This document shows positions 25,595 through 34,983 of a DNA stretch of 40,380 nt, piece after piece. The position numbers and the translations under genes are program-made. The notes beneath the pieces are model-generated. The model was given only the letters and a program-made list of their open reading frames with translations, was not told the origin of the DNA and did no database searches. The DNA lies in assembly GCA_026994195.1 (NCBI GenBank), contig JALWRH010000109.1:1-40380 (forward strand). The letters are read 5' to 3'. The DNA is from Sedimenticola sp. (GTDB lineage Bacteria > Pseudomonadota > Gammaproteobacteria > Chromatiales > Chromatiaceae). Every line of letters starts with the position of its first letter. The first letter of the stretch is position 1.

Positions 25595-27793
25595 CTAATA
25601 CAAATCCACAGGATCCACATCTACGGAAAAGCGCACCCGGCCCGCATCCGGCAACGAGGACAGGGCCGGCACCAGAGCCCCCAGCAGGTGCTGCAGTTCC
25701 GGGCGGCGTCCGGCCTGGAGCAGCAGCTGGGCCCGGTGCCGGCCCGCGCGTTTTTGCATGGGTGCGGGCACCGGGCCCCATACCAGCACCCGCCCCTGCG
25801 CCAGCTGCCCGGCCAGCTCTGCCGCCTGCTGAAGAAAGTCTTCCGCTGTGTCCGGGCGGCGGGCACTGGCGCGAATCAGAGCCTGACTGCTGTAGGGGGG
25901 CAATGCCGCCATTTCACGTTCCTTGAGGGCTTGCCGGGCAAAAGCGTTGTAGTCTTGTTCTACCAAGGAACGCAACAGGGAATGTTGTGGAAAGCGGGTC
26001 TGCAGCAGCACCTGGCCCGGAAGCTCAGCCCGTCCCGCCCGGCCCGCCACCTGGATGATGAGCTGGGCCATGCGTTCCGCGCTGCGGAAATCGGCGGAAA
26101 ACAGGCCACTGTCCACATCCACCACAACCACCAGGGTCAGGTTGGGAAAATGATGCCCCTTTGCCAGCATCTGCGTGCCTACCAGGAGTCCGGCCCCGCC
26201 CTGCTTCACCCGCGCCAGGAGCCTGTCCAGGCTGCCCTTACGGCTGGCGGCATCCCGATCGATGCGCACCAGAGGATAATCCGGAAAACGCCGACTTAAG
26301 CCCTCCTCCAGCTGTTCCGTGCCCTGCCCCAAAGGATGCAGCTCCACAGACCCACAGGAAGGGCATATTTTTGGTAGTAAACGCTCACTTCCACAATGGT
26401 GGCAGATGAGCTTGCCCTGTCCCCGGTGCAGGGTCTGGCGGGCATCGCAACGGGGACAGTCCGACAGCCATCCACAGCCGTAGCAGCTGAGCACCGGTGC
26501 ATATCCCCGGCGGTTGAGAAACACCATGGCCTGCTCGCCCCGGCCCAGGGTCTGTTCCAGGGCCTGCAGCGCCGGGGGCGACATTCCTCCGGCAAGGCGC
26601 TGGTTGCGCACATCCAGAACCTGCATGGCGGGGGCTTTGGCGCCCCCTGCCCGCCGGGTCAGGCGCAGCCAGCGGTAGCGGCCATCCATGGCATTCTTCA
26701 GGCTTTCCAGGGAGGGGGTGGCAGACCCCAGGACCACGGGACAAGCCGCTCGGCGGGCGCGCACCAGAGCCAGATCCCGGGCGGAATAGCGGAACCCCTC
26801 CTGCTGCTTGTAGGAGGCATCGTGTTCCTCATCCACCAGCACCAAGCCCAACTGGGGCATGGGCGTGAACACCGCCGAGCGGGTGCCCAGCACCAGCTGC
26901 GCCCGGCCAGTGCGCGCCAATTGCCAGGCCTGTTCACGTTCACCCGCGCTCAGGCCCGAATGCATCACCGCCACGGTCACCGCCAGCCGCGACGCTACCC
27001 GGCGCACCAGCTGGGGTGTCAGGGAGATTTCCGGCACCAGCAGCAGCACGCTGCACCCCCGGGCCAACACCTGTTCTGCAATATGGAAGTAGACCTCGGT
27101 CTTGCCGCTCCCGGTCACGCCGTCCAGGAGAAAAGCCCCGTATTCATCCAGGCCAGCGGTGACCGCCGTGACAGCCGCCTGCTGCTCAGGCTCCAGATCG
27201 TGGGGAGGCGTCTGTGCCCTGGCCGGGGCGCTCTCCCCCAAGCCCAGCGCCGCCCAGCCCTTGGCGCACAGGGCATTCAGGGCAGAACGCCCCGACGGAA
27301 AACGCCGGCGAAAATCCTCCAGGCGGATACAACCCCCCTGCCCCTGCATCCAGGCCAGCACTTCCGCCTGGCGGGGAGCGCGCTTTTTCAGCGCCCTGGC
27401 TTCATCCTCCGGGACCTGGCGCAGAAACGCATGGCTGGGCCGGGGTTTGAGGGGGGGCTTGCCCTTGCGCAGGCGTACCGGCAGGGCGGACATGAGTACT
27501 TCTCCCGGCGGATGATGATAATAGGCCGCCGCCCACGCCAGAAAATCCAGATGCGTCTCATCCAGCAGAGGCTGCTCATCCAGAAGCTGGCGGGCGGCCT
27601 TGAGGCGGGAAGCAGGAACACCGGTTTCTCCGGTCAGTTTTACCAGCAGACCACAACGCTCGCTAGGACCAAAAGGCACCATCAGACGCTGCCCAGGACG
27701 CAGCAAGGCAGGATCCACCCCGGGTGGCGGCAGGTAGTCAAACAGGCCAAATACCGGCGCAGGCAGCGCCAGGCGCAAGATAAGGGTATTCAC
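25595..27793 (-). CDS. priA: Primosomal replication-restart helicase PriA
   Basis: A 732-residue PriA. An N-terminal DNA-binding domain (LPAPVFGLFDYLPP) is followed by an SF2 helicase core with Walker A GVTGSGKTEVYF (about 225-236), the DEEH box VDEEHDASYKQ, and SATPSLESL. The zinc-binding cysteines are CYGCGWLSDCPRCDARQT and CHHCGSERLLPKICPSCGS, and motifs V-VI include AGRAGRAELPGQVLLQT. It reloads the replisome at stalled forks. The likely start is GTG at 27793 with CAGG upstream; TTG at 27796 is the other choice. A DnaA-box sequence lies 16 bases upstream. Confidence 0.97.
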   Translation of the reverse strand: MNTLILRLALPAPVFGLFDYLPPPGVDPALLRPGQRLMVPFGPSERCGLLVKLTGETGVPASRLKAARQLLDEQPLLDETHLDFLAWAAAYYHHPPGEVLMSALPVRLRKGKPPLKPRPSHAFLRQVPEDEARALKKRAPRQAEVLAWMQGQGGCIRLEDFRRRFPSGRSALNALCAKGWAALGLGESAPARAQTPPHDLEPEQQAAVTAVTAGLDEYGAFLLDGVTGSGKTEVYFHIAEQVLARGCSVLLLVPEISLTPQLVRRVASRLAVTVAVMHSGLSAGEREQAWQLARTGRAQLVLGTRSAVFTPMPQLGLVLVDEEHDASYKQQEGFRYSARDLALVRARRAACPVVLGSATPSLESLKNAMDGRYRWLRLTRRAGGAKAPAMQVLDVRNQRLAGGMSPPALQALEQTLGRGEQAMVFLNRRGYAPVLSCYGCGWLSDCPRCDARQTLHRGQGKLICHHCGSERLLPKICPSCGSVELHPLGQGTEQLEEGLSRRFPDYPLVRIDRDAASRKGSLDRLLARVKQGGAGLLVGTQMLAKGHHFPNLTLVVVVDVDSGLFSADFRSAERMAQLIIQVAGRAGRAELPGQVLLQTRFPQHSLLRSLVEQDYNAFARQALKEREMAALPPYSSQALIRASARRPDTAEDFLQQAAELAGQLAQGRVLVWGPVPAPMQKRAGRHRAQLLLQAGRRPELQHLLGALVPALSSLPDAGRVRFSVDVDPVDLY

Positions 27794-27808
27794 CAAAGGC
27801 CTGCAACC

Positions 27809-27817
27809 TGTGGATAA
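27809..27817 (-). promoter_or_regulatory. Perfect DnaA-box sequence upstream of priA
   Basis: The minus strand reads TTATCCACA, identical to the strong E. coli DnaA box, ending 16 bases before the priA start. Only one copy was noticed, so it is not an origin. It may be a DnaA-responsive site for priA or a chance match. Confidence 0.4.
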
Positions 27818-28137
27818 CTCTGTGAGAAAAATGTCGGCATATGGGCCATCTGATTGATTTTTCTAGGTTTGGAGAATCGCTGCGCTCAGGCCAACCCCCA
27901 AGGAAACACAATATATTTCAATTACTTGCACACCAGCTTGTCACCAAATCTACTTAGAAGCTTTTGGTGCGCACAGGCACAAGAAAATTTGTGTATAACA
28001 ATATTCTAATATTTGAATTTCCAGCATCGCCATCCAGGAAGCCCATGCCTGAGAATCCCGGGCATACCGGTGAATTTGCCATTCGTCCTGCCACTCCGTA
28101 TCATCCTGCCATGTCAAATCCCCGGCGTCACAGCAAC
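27818..28137. other. AT-rich divergent intergenic region between priA and lipoprotein gene
   Basis: A gap of over 300 bases with clearly lower GC than its surroundings, especially 27900-28020. It must hold promoters for priA (minus) and the lipoprotein gene (plus). A weak plus-strand pair is TTGCAC (27926-27931) with TCTACT 17 bases on. Open codons run in from 27964 in frame with the lipoprotein but do not look like protein. No hairpin terminator, RNA gene or repeat was recognised. Confidence 0.5.
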
Positions 28138-28815
28138 ATGCAGCCCCTCTTCCGCCTGAGTTTCCTTTTTGCCGCGCTCATTCTAGCACTGCTGGCCAGC
28201 GGCTGTTCCTCCACCAAGATCAAGGAAAGCTGGGAGGCCAGTGATATCAATGAACCACCTGCAAAACGTATTCTTCTGGTGGCCATGATCAAAGATCCGG
28301 TCACCCGCCGTTATTTCGAGCAGCACTTTGTTGAGGAAGGAAGGAAGAAAGGCATCGACCTCATCCCCAGTTCCGACTACAGCCCCCATGCCACGGATCA
28401 GGACGAAAAGCAGGAGATCATCAAACTGGTAAAAAAAACCGGCGTTGATGGCGTACTGCTGGCCCAGATCAAGGGCGTGGACAAGGAGTACAAGAACGTA
28501 CCCAGCCGCCTGGACTGGTACCCGGACGTATTTCCCAGCATGACTTTCTATAACTACTACTTCACCAGCTACCGGGCCATCTACCGTCCCGGTTACATCG
28601 GCTCGGACAACTACTTCAAAATGCATTTCCGCTATTTCTCCGTGCATTCGGAGAAAATGCTCTGGGCCGGCAACACCATCACCAAGAACCCCCGCTCCGT
28701 GGCTGGCACCATAGAGCAAATTGCCGATGAAGTGCTCAGCGACCTTTCCAGCAGCAGCCTGGTCAAGGCCAAGGGCTTTATTGCGCGCAAACTGGGCCAG
28801 GGAGACGAAAGCTGA
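28138..28815 (+). CDS. Putative lipoprotein of unknown function
   Basis: A 225-residue protein with a lipoprotein signal (MQPLFRLSFLFAALILALLASGCSS; modified Cys near residue 23). The mature part is soluble and tyrosine-rich (FYNYYFTSYRAIYRPGYIG), with an alpha/beta start (KRILLVAMIKDPVTRRYFEQHF) reminiscent of lipoproteins that regulate or assemble envelope components. I cannot name the family with confidence. Starts at 28111 (MSNPRRHSN...) or 28045 (with AGGAAG upstream) are possible; none has an ideal ribosome site except 28045. Its TGA stop overlaps the probable CTG start of the kinase-like gene, so the two are an operon. Confidence 0.75.
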   Translation: MQPLFRLSFLFAALILALLASGCSSTKIKESWEASDINEPPAKRILLVAMIKDPVTRRYFEQHFVEEGRKKGIDLIPSSDYSPHATDQDEKQEIIKLVKKTGVDGVLLAQIKGVDKEYKNVPSRLDWYPDVFPSMTFYNYYFTSYRAIYRPGYIGSDNYFKMHFRYFSVHSEKMLWAGNTITKNPRSVAGTIEQIADEVLSDLSSSSLVKAKGFIARKLGQGDES

Positions 28816-29684
28816 GCCTCTGGGAGCACATCGCCCAGCAGATCACAGAGGTCTCCGGCGCCCCCTTTCAGCCGGACACACCCAGCGCCATGGGCGGCGG
28901 ATGCATCAATACGGCTGTGCGCCTCACAGACGGCAAACAGCAGTGGTTCGTCAAGCTCAACCAGGCCAGCCGACTGGACATGTTCGAGGCCGAAGCAGAC
29001 GGACTCCGGGAACTGTCTGATGCAGGCGCCATCCGCGTTCCCCGGCCCCTGTGCACCGGCATCAGCAACGGACAGAGCTACATCGTCATGGAGTACCTTC
29101 CCCTGGGAGGATCAGGCGCCAGCACCCTGGCGGGGGAGCAACTGGCGGCCCTGCACCAGCGCCAGGCCGAATCCTTTGGCTGGAAACGCGACAACACCAT
29201 CGGCGCCACCCACCAGCCCAACCAGTGGACAGCAGACTGGGTGGACTTCTGGCGGGAACAGCGGTTGGGTTTCCAACTCGCAGAAGCCGCCCGCAACGGA
29301 CTGGGAAGCGACCTTCAGCGTCTGGGTGAAGAGCTTCTGGAACGCTTTCCGGCCCTCATGGATCACGCTCCCATCCCTTCCCTGCTGCACGGGGATCTGT
29401 GGGGGGGCAACCTGGGCTATGACCGGGACGGCAACCCGGTGATCTACGATCCTGCCACCTACTATGGCGACCGGGAAGCGGAAATCGCTATGACCGAGCT
29501 GTTCGGTGGATTCGGTGCAGCTTTCTACGATGCCTACAACAGCCTATGGCCCCTGGACCCAGGCTACCGCACCCGCCGGACCTTCTACAACCTCTACCAC
29601 ATCCTCAACCACGCCAACATGTTCGGGGGCGGCTATGTAGGACAGGCAAGGCGGATGATGGAGCAGTTGCTGGCCGCTCTCTAG
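28812..29684 (+). CDS. Fructosamine-kinase/aminoglycoside-phosphotransferase-family protein, probable CTG start
   Basis: A 290-residue kinase-fold protein of the YniA/FN3K family, which phosphorylates ketoamines on glycated proteins or small molecules. It shows the nucleotide loop GGGCINTAVRL, Lys in WFVKLNQ, the catalytic loop LLHGDLWGGNLGY and the metal-binding IYDPATYYGDREAEIAM. The first ATG in frame (28890) would remove the conserved N terminus LWEHIAQQITEVSGAPF. The frame is open from 28731 with no ATG, GTG or TTG before 28890. CTG at 28812 has AGGGAG (28799-28804) seven bases upstream and overlaps the previous stop as CTGA. I therefore place the start there. The fold is certain; the start codon is inferred. 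Confidence 0.88.
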   Translation: MSLWEHIAQQITEVSGAPFQPDTPSAMGGGCINTAVRLTDGKQQWFVKLNQASRLDMFEAEADGLRELSDAGAIRVPRPLCTGISNGQSYIVMEYLPLGGSGASTLAGEQLAALHQRQAESFGWKRDNTIGATHQPNQWTADWVDFWREQRLGFQLAEAARNGLGSDLQRLGEELLERFPALMDHAPIPSLLHGDLWGGNLGYDRDGNPVIYDPATYYGDREAEIAMTELFGGFGAAFYDAYNSLWPLDPGYRTRRTFYNLYHILNHANMFGGGYVGQARRMMEQLLAAL

Positions 29685-29746
29685 CCTGGAAGTAGTAGCC
29701 GACAGTGAAACTTTCCCGGAGCGAACCCCGGCCACCAGAGGCCGCT

Positions 29747-30514
29747 TCAGTTTTCCTTCATCTTCCTGAACAGCAGACTGCCGTACTGGTCACCCTCCTG
29801 CCAGTCCAGCTGCAAATGGTCACCCGTCCAGTGGTAGGCATTCACTTTCTGCAAATGTTGCAAATAGGCCTGTTCGAGCTTCATCCTGTTTTCAGGACAA
29901 GCCATTTTGGTGGATACCAGTGACATGCCGAATTTCAATCTTCCCGACGAAGGTTCTTCCACCTGTGTGTTGTAATTGTTACAGGCGGACTTCCCCGCTA
30001 CGCGGTTTTTCTCACCGAAAACCAGGGTAACCCCCACATCGCCGGGCAGGGATTCGCCATCCATGGCCACCAGCTGCCATTTCGCCGTTTTCAGATCCTC
30101 GATACTGAGTCTGCCATAGGGCTCTGGTGCCTGCTCAACCAGCCCGCCTCCCTGCAGCTTCCAGCGCCGAATGACTTTGTGCGTGGGACAGCAGGCCGCA
30201 TCGCCCTCCCCTGCCTGGAGCACATCCAGGGCGATCTGGTCCTGGTCTTTCCACATCCGGATGACCTGTACCCGGTCACCTACAAACGCCGACTGGAAAA
30301 CCGGCTCTCCCCGCTCATTGGAGTTGATCAAAACCAGGTAGTAGAAAGTCCCACTCCCCCCCGGAGTATCGATGAGGATTCTTACCAGTTCCGACTGGCC
30401 ATCGCCATCCATATCCACGGCCATACCCTGCTCGGCTTCGTAGATGCTTGCCGATGCCAATCCAAGGGGCAACAGGACAAAAAGCCCGACCATCCACCTT
30501 GATATAATATTCAT
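29747..30514 (-). CDS. Exported META-domain protein with calcium-loop-like motif
   Basis: A 255-residue protein with a signal peptide (MNIISRWMVGLFVLLPLGLASA). An N-terminal half carries VDMDGDGQSELVRI (about 33-46), a DxDxDG loop like those in FG-GAP/EF-hand-type calcium sites. The C-terminal META/HslJ-like domain (about 140-250) has the family pattern KTAKWQLVAMDGESLP, NNYNTQ and STKMACPENRMKLEQAYLQHL. META domains occur in outer-membrane or secreted stress proteins such as HslJ; the function here is unknown. It is convergent with the kinase-like gene and divergent from a small exported protein across a 105-base gap. Confidence 0.85.
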   Translation of the reverse strand: MNIISRWMVGLFVLLPLGLASASIYEAEQGMAVDMDGDGQSELVRILIDTPGGSGTFYYLVLINSNERGEPVFQSAFVGDRVQVIRMWKDQDQIALDVLQAGEGDAACCPTHKVIRRWKLQGGGLVEQAPEPYGRLSIEDLKTAKWQLVAMDGESLPGDVGVTLVFGEKNRVAGKSACNNYNTQVEEPSSGRLKFGMSLVSTKMACPENRMKLEQAYLQHLQKVNAYHWTGDHLQLDWQEGDQYGSLLFRKMKEN

Positions 30515-30619
30515 TGATATCGCTCTCTCTTAAAAAAACGCCGGGTTCGCTCTTGCAAAAAAGCCCTTTGATTCTGGTAAGATCACATTGCACTTACATT
30601 ACAATGGAGTTAATTGATC

Positions 30620-31042
30620 ATGCAATGGAAACCCTATCTTAGCGGCGCCTTACTCGCCACTCTCGCCCCTTTCCTTATGGCCGGCCCCGCAGACGACCTG
30701 CAGCAGGAAGAGCTGGTGCTGAAGAATGGCACCAAACTCACAGTCGTCCAAAAGGATGACAGGATTCTGGCGATCATCGCCGGCAAGACTGAGCTGTTTG
30801 TCTCCGAAGAACAACAACGCCTCAAAGAGGCCCGCAAACCCTATTCCATCCCGGACAGCGAGGGTCATTTCCCCGCCAGCCTGGAGAAGTCACCTCCTCT
30901 TCCGGACAGGGTTCCTGAAGAGATCAGGGACAGGCTGCAGGCCTGGCGCATCGTGGATGATACGGGCAGTGTCATGGATACCATATTCTGTACCGAACAG
31001 GGCTGCAGTGTCGGCGGCTATTCCTATACCACCACCCCCTGA
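30620..31042 (+). CDS. Small exported protein of unknown function
   Basis: A 140-residue protein starting at ATG 30620 (MQWKPYLSGALLATLAPFLMAG), a clear signal peptide, with GGAG ten bases upstream; an in-frame TTG at 30614 is less likely. The mature part is charged and short (KNGTKLTVVQKDDRILAIIAG, then a proline-rich middle). It has two cysteines close together near the C terminus (FCTEQGCSVGG) that could form a disulfide in the periplasm. I do not recognise the family. It is divergent from the META-domain gene, so the two may share control. Confidence 0.7.
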   Translation: MQWKPYLSGALLATLAPFLMAGPADDLQQEELVLKNGTKLTVVQKDDRILAIIAGKTELFVSEEQQRLKEARKPYSIPDSEGHFPASLEKSPPLPDRVPEEIRDRLQAWRIVDDTGSVMDTIFCTEQGCSVGGYSYTTTP

Positions 31043-31085
31043 ACCGGCATCTCAGGAGGCTGTCGTAAAAGGCGGCAGCCTCTGC

Positions 31086-31657
<572 letters not shown>

Positions 31658-31705
31658 ATTGACCTGAGTTCGTGGGTTCAGGTTTAGGTTTCACATGAAG
31701 TCGGC

Positions 31706-31840
31706 TCAGGCCGCTTTATCCACGCAAAGATCTTCTTCGGCTTCGATCATCATCTCGATGACCACTTCCATTTCGGACGGATTCTCACCGGCCACTTCAC
31801 GCCATTCGGCGCAATCGAGTTTCAATACTTCTTCAGACAT
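31706..31840 (-). CDS. 44-residue acidic protein under a probable FNR-type promoter
   Basis: An ATG at 31840 with GGAGG seven bases upstream opens a 44-codon frame ending at TGA 31706-31708. The product (MSEEVLKLDCAEWREV...EEDLCVDKAA) has 11 Glu and 3 Asp against 3 basic residues, plus two cysteines at 10 and 39 and one Trp. There is no signal peptide or membrane segment, so it is a small, strongly acidic cytoplasmic helix-former. It has its own promoter with a perfect TTGAT-N4-ATCAA box and its own terminator. Together these make a real, separately regulated gene very likely. I recognise no family; roles as a small adaptor or metal-binding protein in low-oxygen metabolism are guesses. Confidence 0.8.
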   Translation of the reverse strand: MSEEVLKLDCAEWREVAGENPSEMEVVIEMMIEAEEDLCVDKAA

Positions 31841-31881
31841 GGCAACCTCCATACAGCTGCATTAGTAATTAAGATAAGTCT

Positions 31882-31923
31882 AATATACTGATAATCATAT
31901 GGAGGCGTATTGATAAATATCAA
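31882..31923 (-). promoter_or_regulatory. Class II FNR/ANR-type promoter of the 44-codon gene
   Basis: TTGATAAATATCAA (31910-31923) matches the FNR consensus TTGAT-N4-ATCAA at all ten defined positions. On the minus strand a TATATT -10 hexamer lies at 31887-31882. A start at 31875 (A) would place the FNR site centre (31916.5) exactly at -41.5, the spacing of activated class II FNR promoters. The leader to the ATG at 31840 is then about 35 bases and contains GGAGG. Confidence 0.75.
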
Positions 31924-32048
31924 TCGAGAAGCGGTAATCTTTCACAAATCGTAAGGATAATTTTGGTACAGTTTGGGGGCAAAACCTACCCAACCCCGGA
32001 AAACTTCCGTCATCTTACGCTATTTGCGCCCATATTCGCCCAATGGCG

Positions 32049-32882
32049 TCAAACGGCAATGGGCGCACGAATTCCCGGATGGCACTGGTAATTCTGTATC
32101 CCAAAGTCCTCATAGACAAAAGCATCCACATCTCGCACTTTCGGATTTATCCGCATGGATGGCAGAGGAAAAGGCTCTCGGGACAGCTGCAGATCGGCCT
32201 GCTCCAGGTGATTGCTGTACAAATGGGCATCACCCAGAGTATGAATGAAATCCCCCGGTTGCAGATCACAGACCTGGGCCACCATCATGGTGAGCAGCGC
32301 ATAGCTGGCAATATTGAAGGGCACCCCCAGAAAGACATCGGCACTGCGCTGGTAGAGCTGACAGGACAGGCGGCCATCGCGCACATAGAACTGGAAAAAG
32401 GCATGACAAGGTGCCAGGGCCATTCTGCCCTGGGCAACATTCTCCTGGGGGGAGATGCTTTCATCCGGAAGATCCGCCGGATTCCAGGCGGATACGATAA
32501 TTCGCCGGGAGTTGGGAGTAGCCTTTATCTGCGCCACGATCTGTTTGATCTGATCAATGCGGCCCCCATCAGGCGCAGGCCAGGATCGCCACTGATAGCC
32601 GTATATAGGCCCAAGATCGCCGCTTTTATCGGCCCATTCGTCCCAGATAGTTACGCCATTGTCCCTCAGGTAGGCCGTATTGGTGTCTCCCTTCAGGAAC
32701 CACAGCAGTTCATGGATCACGGACTTGAGGTGAATCTTTTTGGTGGTGACCAGGGGAAAGCCCTGATCGAGGTCGAAACGCATCTGATGACCGAACACGG
32801 AATAAGTACCCGTACCCGTACGGTCTCCCTTGGGAGCGCCCTCAGTGCGCACCCGCTGCAGCAGTTCCAGGTATTGTTTCAT
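32049..32882 (-). CDS. thyA: Thymidylate synthase
   Basis: A 277-residue ThyA methylating dUMP with methylene-tetrahydrofolate. It shows [38 protein letters not shown], the catalytic Cys159 in [10 protein letters not shown], and the dUMP-binding [23 protein letters not shown]. It begins inside the lgt stop (ATGA) with AGGAGA upstream. The lgt-thyA order is common in gammaproteobacteria. The usual third gene, folA, lies downstream but is interrupted here by the 44-codon unit. Confidence 0.98.
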   Translation of the reverse strand: MKQYLELLQRVRTEGAPKGDRTGTGTYSVFGHQMRFDLDQGFPLVTTKKIHLKSVIHELLWFLKGDTNTAYLRDNGVTIWDEWADKSGDLGPIYGYQWRSWPAPDGGRIDQIKQIVAQIKATPNSRRIIVSAWNPADLPDESISPQENVAQGRMALAPCHAFFQFYVRDGRLSCQLYQRSADVFLGVPFNIASYALLTMMVAQVCDLQPGDFIHTLGDAHLYSNHLEQADLQLSREPFPLPSMRINPKVRDVDAFVYEDFGIQNYQCHPGIRAPIAV

Positions 32883-33715
32883 GCGCCCACCGGTCTCCTG
32901 TATGCAAGGACCATCAGCACCAGGCCCACAATGATCATGGGCAGAGATAATAACTGACCCATGGTCAGCCAGCCACCCGCCAGATAGCCGAGCTGCACAT
33001 CCGGCATGCGTACGAATTCAATGAGAAAACGGAAACAACCATAACCAATGAGGAATAGCGCAGATACCGCCATGCGCGGGCGAGGGCGGTTGGAGAACCA
33101 CCACAGCAAGACAAACAGCAACACGCCTTCCCCCAGGGCCTCGTAGAGCTGGTTGGGGTGCAGAGGGGGGGTCCATTCCGTGCCCGGAGGCAGGCCCAGC
33201 TTGTCCCGGCACAGGCTGACAAATTCATCACAGCGCAGGCGCATGGCCCAGGGCAGATCCGTGGGCTTGCCCCAGAGTTCTCCATTGATAAAGTTGCCGA
33301 TGCGGCCGGTGAACAGCCCGATAGTGATGTAAGGGGCAATGAAATCGGTCAGGTCGAAAAAGGATTTGCGGTACTTGCGTTGGTACAGCCCCATGGCTGC
33401 CAGCACGCCGAGAAAGCCGCCGTGAAAGGACATGCCGCCTTCCCAGATCCGGAAAATGCGCGCCGGGTCCGCCAGCCATTCACTGAATCCGTAAAACAGG
33501 ATATAACCCAGGCGCCCCCCTAGCACCACGCCGATGGCGCAGTAAAACAGCAGGTCATCCACTTCCTGGGCCGTCCAGCCGGTATTGGAGCGGGCCACCC
33601 GCCAGCGGGCCAGGGACCAGCCGCCCAGCATGCCCACCAGATACATGAGTCCATACCAGTGGATCTTCAAAGGACCCAAGGCGAGGGCGACGGGATTGAT
33701 ATCGGGATAGATCAT
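32879..33715 (-). CDS. lgt: Prolipoprotein diacylglyceryl transferase
   Basis: A 278-residue integral inner-membrane enzyme with about seven helices that adds diacylglycerol to the lipobox cysteine of prolipoproteins, the first step of lipoprotein maturation. The family signature [13 protein letters not shown] and the catalytic-region YGLMYLVG and HGGFLG are intact. It starts directly after the rlmI stop (TAAATG) with no ribosome site of its own, so it depends on translational coupling. It overlaps thyA by four bases. Confidence 0.97.
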   Translation of the reverse strand: MIYPDINPVALALGPLKIHWYGLMYLVGMLGGWSLARWRVARSNTGWTAQEVDDLLFYCAIGVVLGGRLGYILFYGFSEWLADPARIFRIWEGGMSFHGGFLGVLAAMGLYQRKYRKSFFDLTDFIAPYITIGLFTGRIGNFINGELWGKPTDLPWAMRLRCDEFVSLCRDKLGLPPGTEWTPPLHPNQLYEALGEGVLLFVLLWWFSNRPRPRMAVSALFLIGYGCFRFLIEFVRMPDVQLGYLAGGWLTMGQLLSLPMIIVGLVLMVLAYRRPVGA

Positions 33716-34912
33716 TTACAGGGCCGGTAATACGCGCAGGAAATAGGTCTTGAGGTAGGCTGTTTCAGGGATAGCCGGATGCACGGGATGATCCGGCCCC
33801 TGCTGGCCACGCTCCACCATCTGCAGGAAACGGTCCCGGTGCCGGGAAGCCTGCTGCAGGGTGCCCAGCAGGCGTTCACTGTCCATGTGATAGGAGCAGG
33901 ATGAGCTGACCAGCAAGCCATCCTTGCCCAGCACGCTCATGGCGGCTTCATTGATCCGCCGGTAGGCGAGGGTGCCTTCCTTGAGGTCTTTCTTGCGCTT
34001 GATGAAGGCAGGAGGATCCACCAGTACGATGTCAAAACGCTCATTGTCCTGACGCAGCGCCTTGAGGGCCGAAAAACTGTCTTCACGCAAAGTATCCACC
34101 CGCGCTTCCACGCCATTGAGCGCCGCATTGGCTGTCACCAGGTCCAAGGCGGTGGCAGAGCTGTCCACACAAGTGACAGCAGCCGCGCCAGCCCGGGCTG
34201 CACGCACACCCCAGGCGCCGGCATAGCTGAACAGATCCAGCACCCGTTTGCCCGCCACCCAGGGCAGCAGGCGTTCCCGGTTGGCCGCCTGGTCGTAGAA
34301 CCAGCCGGTCTTCTGGCCCTCGAACAGGGATGTTTCGAATTCACAACGGCCTTCACGCAGGCGCACCCGCTCGGGAATCTCCCCATGCGCCACTTCCACA
34401 TAGCGCTCCAGGCCCTCCAGTTCACGCACGGCCATATCATTGCGCAGCAGAATTCCCTTGGGTTTCAGCACCTTGTTGAGGGCGCCAAGGATCGCTTCCT
34501 TCTGTGCTTCCATGCCCGCCGTGGAAATCTGCACGGACAGATAATCCCCAAAACGATCCACCACCAACCCCGGCACGCCATCGGATTCGCCGAACAGCAG
34601 GCGGTAGCAGGGCTGCTGATAGAGACGCTTGCGCAGGCCCAGAGCCACCTTGATGCGATGCACCAGCAGGGACTGGTCCAGCAGGTGATCCTGGCGGCGG
34701 CTGACGACGCGGGCGCAGATCAGGGAGTTGGGATTCACATAGGCCCAGGCCAGCCATTTTTCCTCGTGGTTCATGAGCGCCACCGGCTCCCCGGGCTGAA
34801 AATCCTTCAGGGGTGAGCGGCGGATATCCACCTCATTGCTGTACACCCACAGGTGTCCGGCGCGCAGGCGGCGTTCCTGGCCTTTCTTGATAAAGAGTAC
34901 GGGGATTTCCAT
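33716..34912 (-). CDS. rlmI: 23S rRNA cytosine methyltransferase RlmI-like
   Basis: A 398-residue class I SAM-dependent methyltransferase. An N-terminal PUA-type RNA-binding domain (about 3-75, LFIKKGQERRLRAGHLWVYSNEV) and a middle EEHEE-type part precede the methyltransferase core. The core shows the SAM loop VLDLFSYAGAWGV (motif I), the DPPAF motif IV and the catalytic-Cys segment VSSSCSYHM. RlmI makes m5C in 23S rRNA, C1962 in E. coli. It leads the rlmI-lgt-thyA unit. The related RlmK/L type is less likely from the PUA start. Confidence 0.88.
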   Translation of the reverse strand: MEIPVLFIKKGQERRLRAGHLWVYSNEVDIRRSPLKDFQPGEPVALMNHEEKWLAWAYVNPNSLICARVVSRRQDHLLDQSLLVHRIKVALGLRKRLYQQPCYRLLFGESDGVPGLVVDRFGDYLSVQISTAGMEAQKEAILGALNKVLKPKGILLRNDMAVRELEGLERYVEVAHGEIPERVRLREGRCEFETSLFEGQKTGWFYDQAANRERLLPWVAGKRVLDLFSYAGAWGVRAARAGAAAVTCVDSSATALDLVTANAALNGVEARVDTLREDSFSALKALRQDNERFDIVLVDPPAFIKRKKDLKEGTLAYRRINEAAMSVLGKDGLLVSSSCSYHMDSERLLGTLQQASRHRDRFLQMVERGQQGPDHPVHPAIPETAYLKTYFLRVLPAL

Positions 34913-34983
34913 GGGGCGCTATTGTGCCGAAAAAAGCCGGCCATTGATAGGCAGCGGGCACTCAATCACGGATAATCACACCC

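Noticed and set aside
31056-31082. Hairpin between the 30620 gene and folA as a terminator
   Set aside because: A 10-base stem with one G-T pair exists, but no T-run follows on either strand, so intrinsic termination is doubtful.
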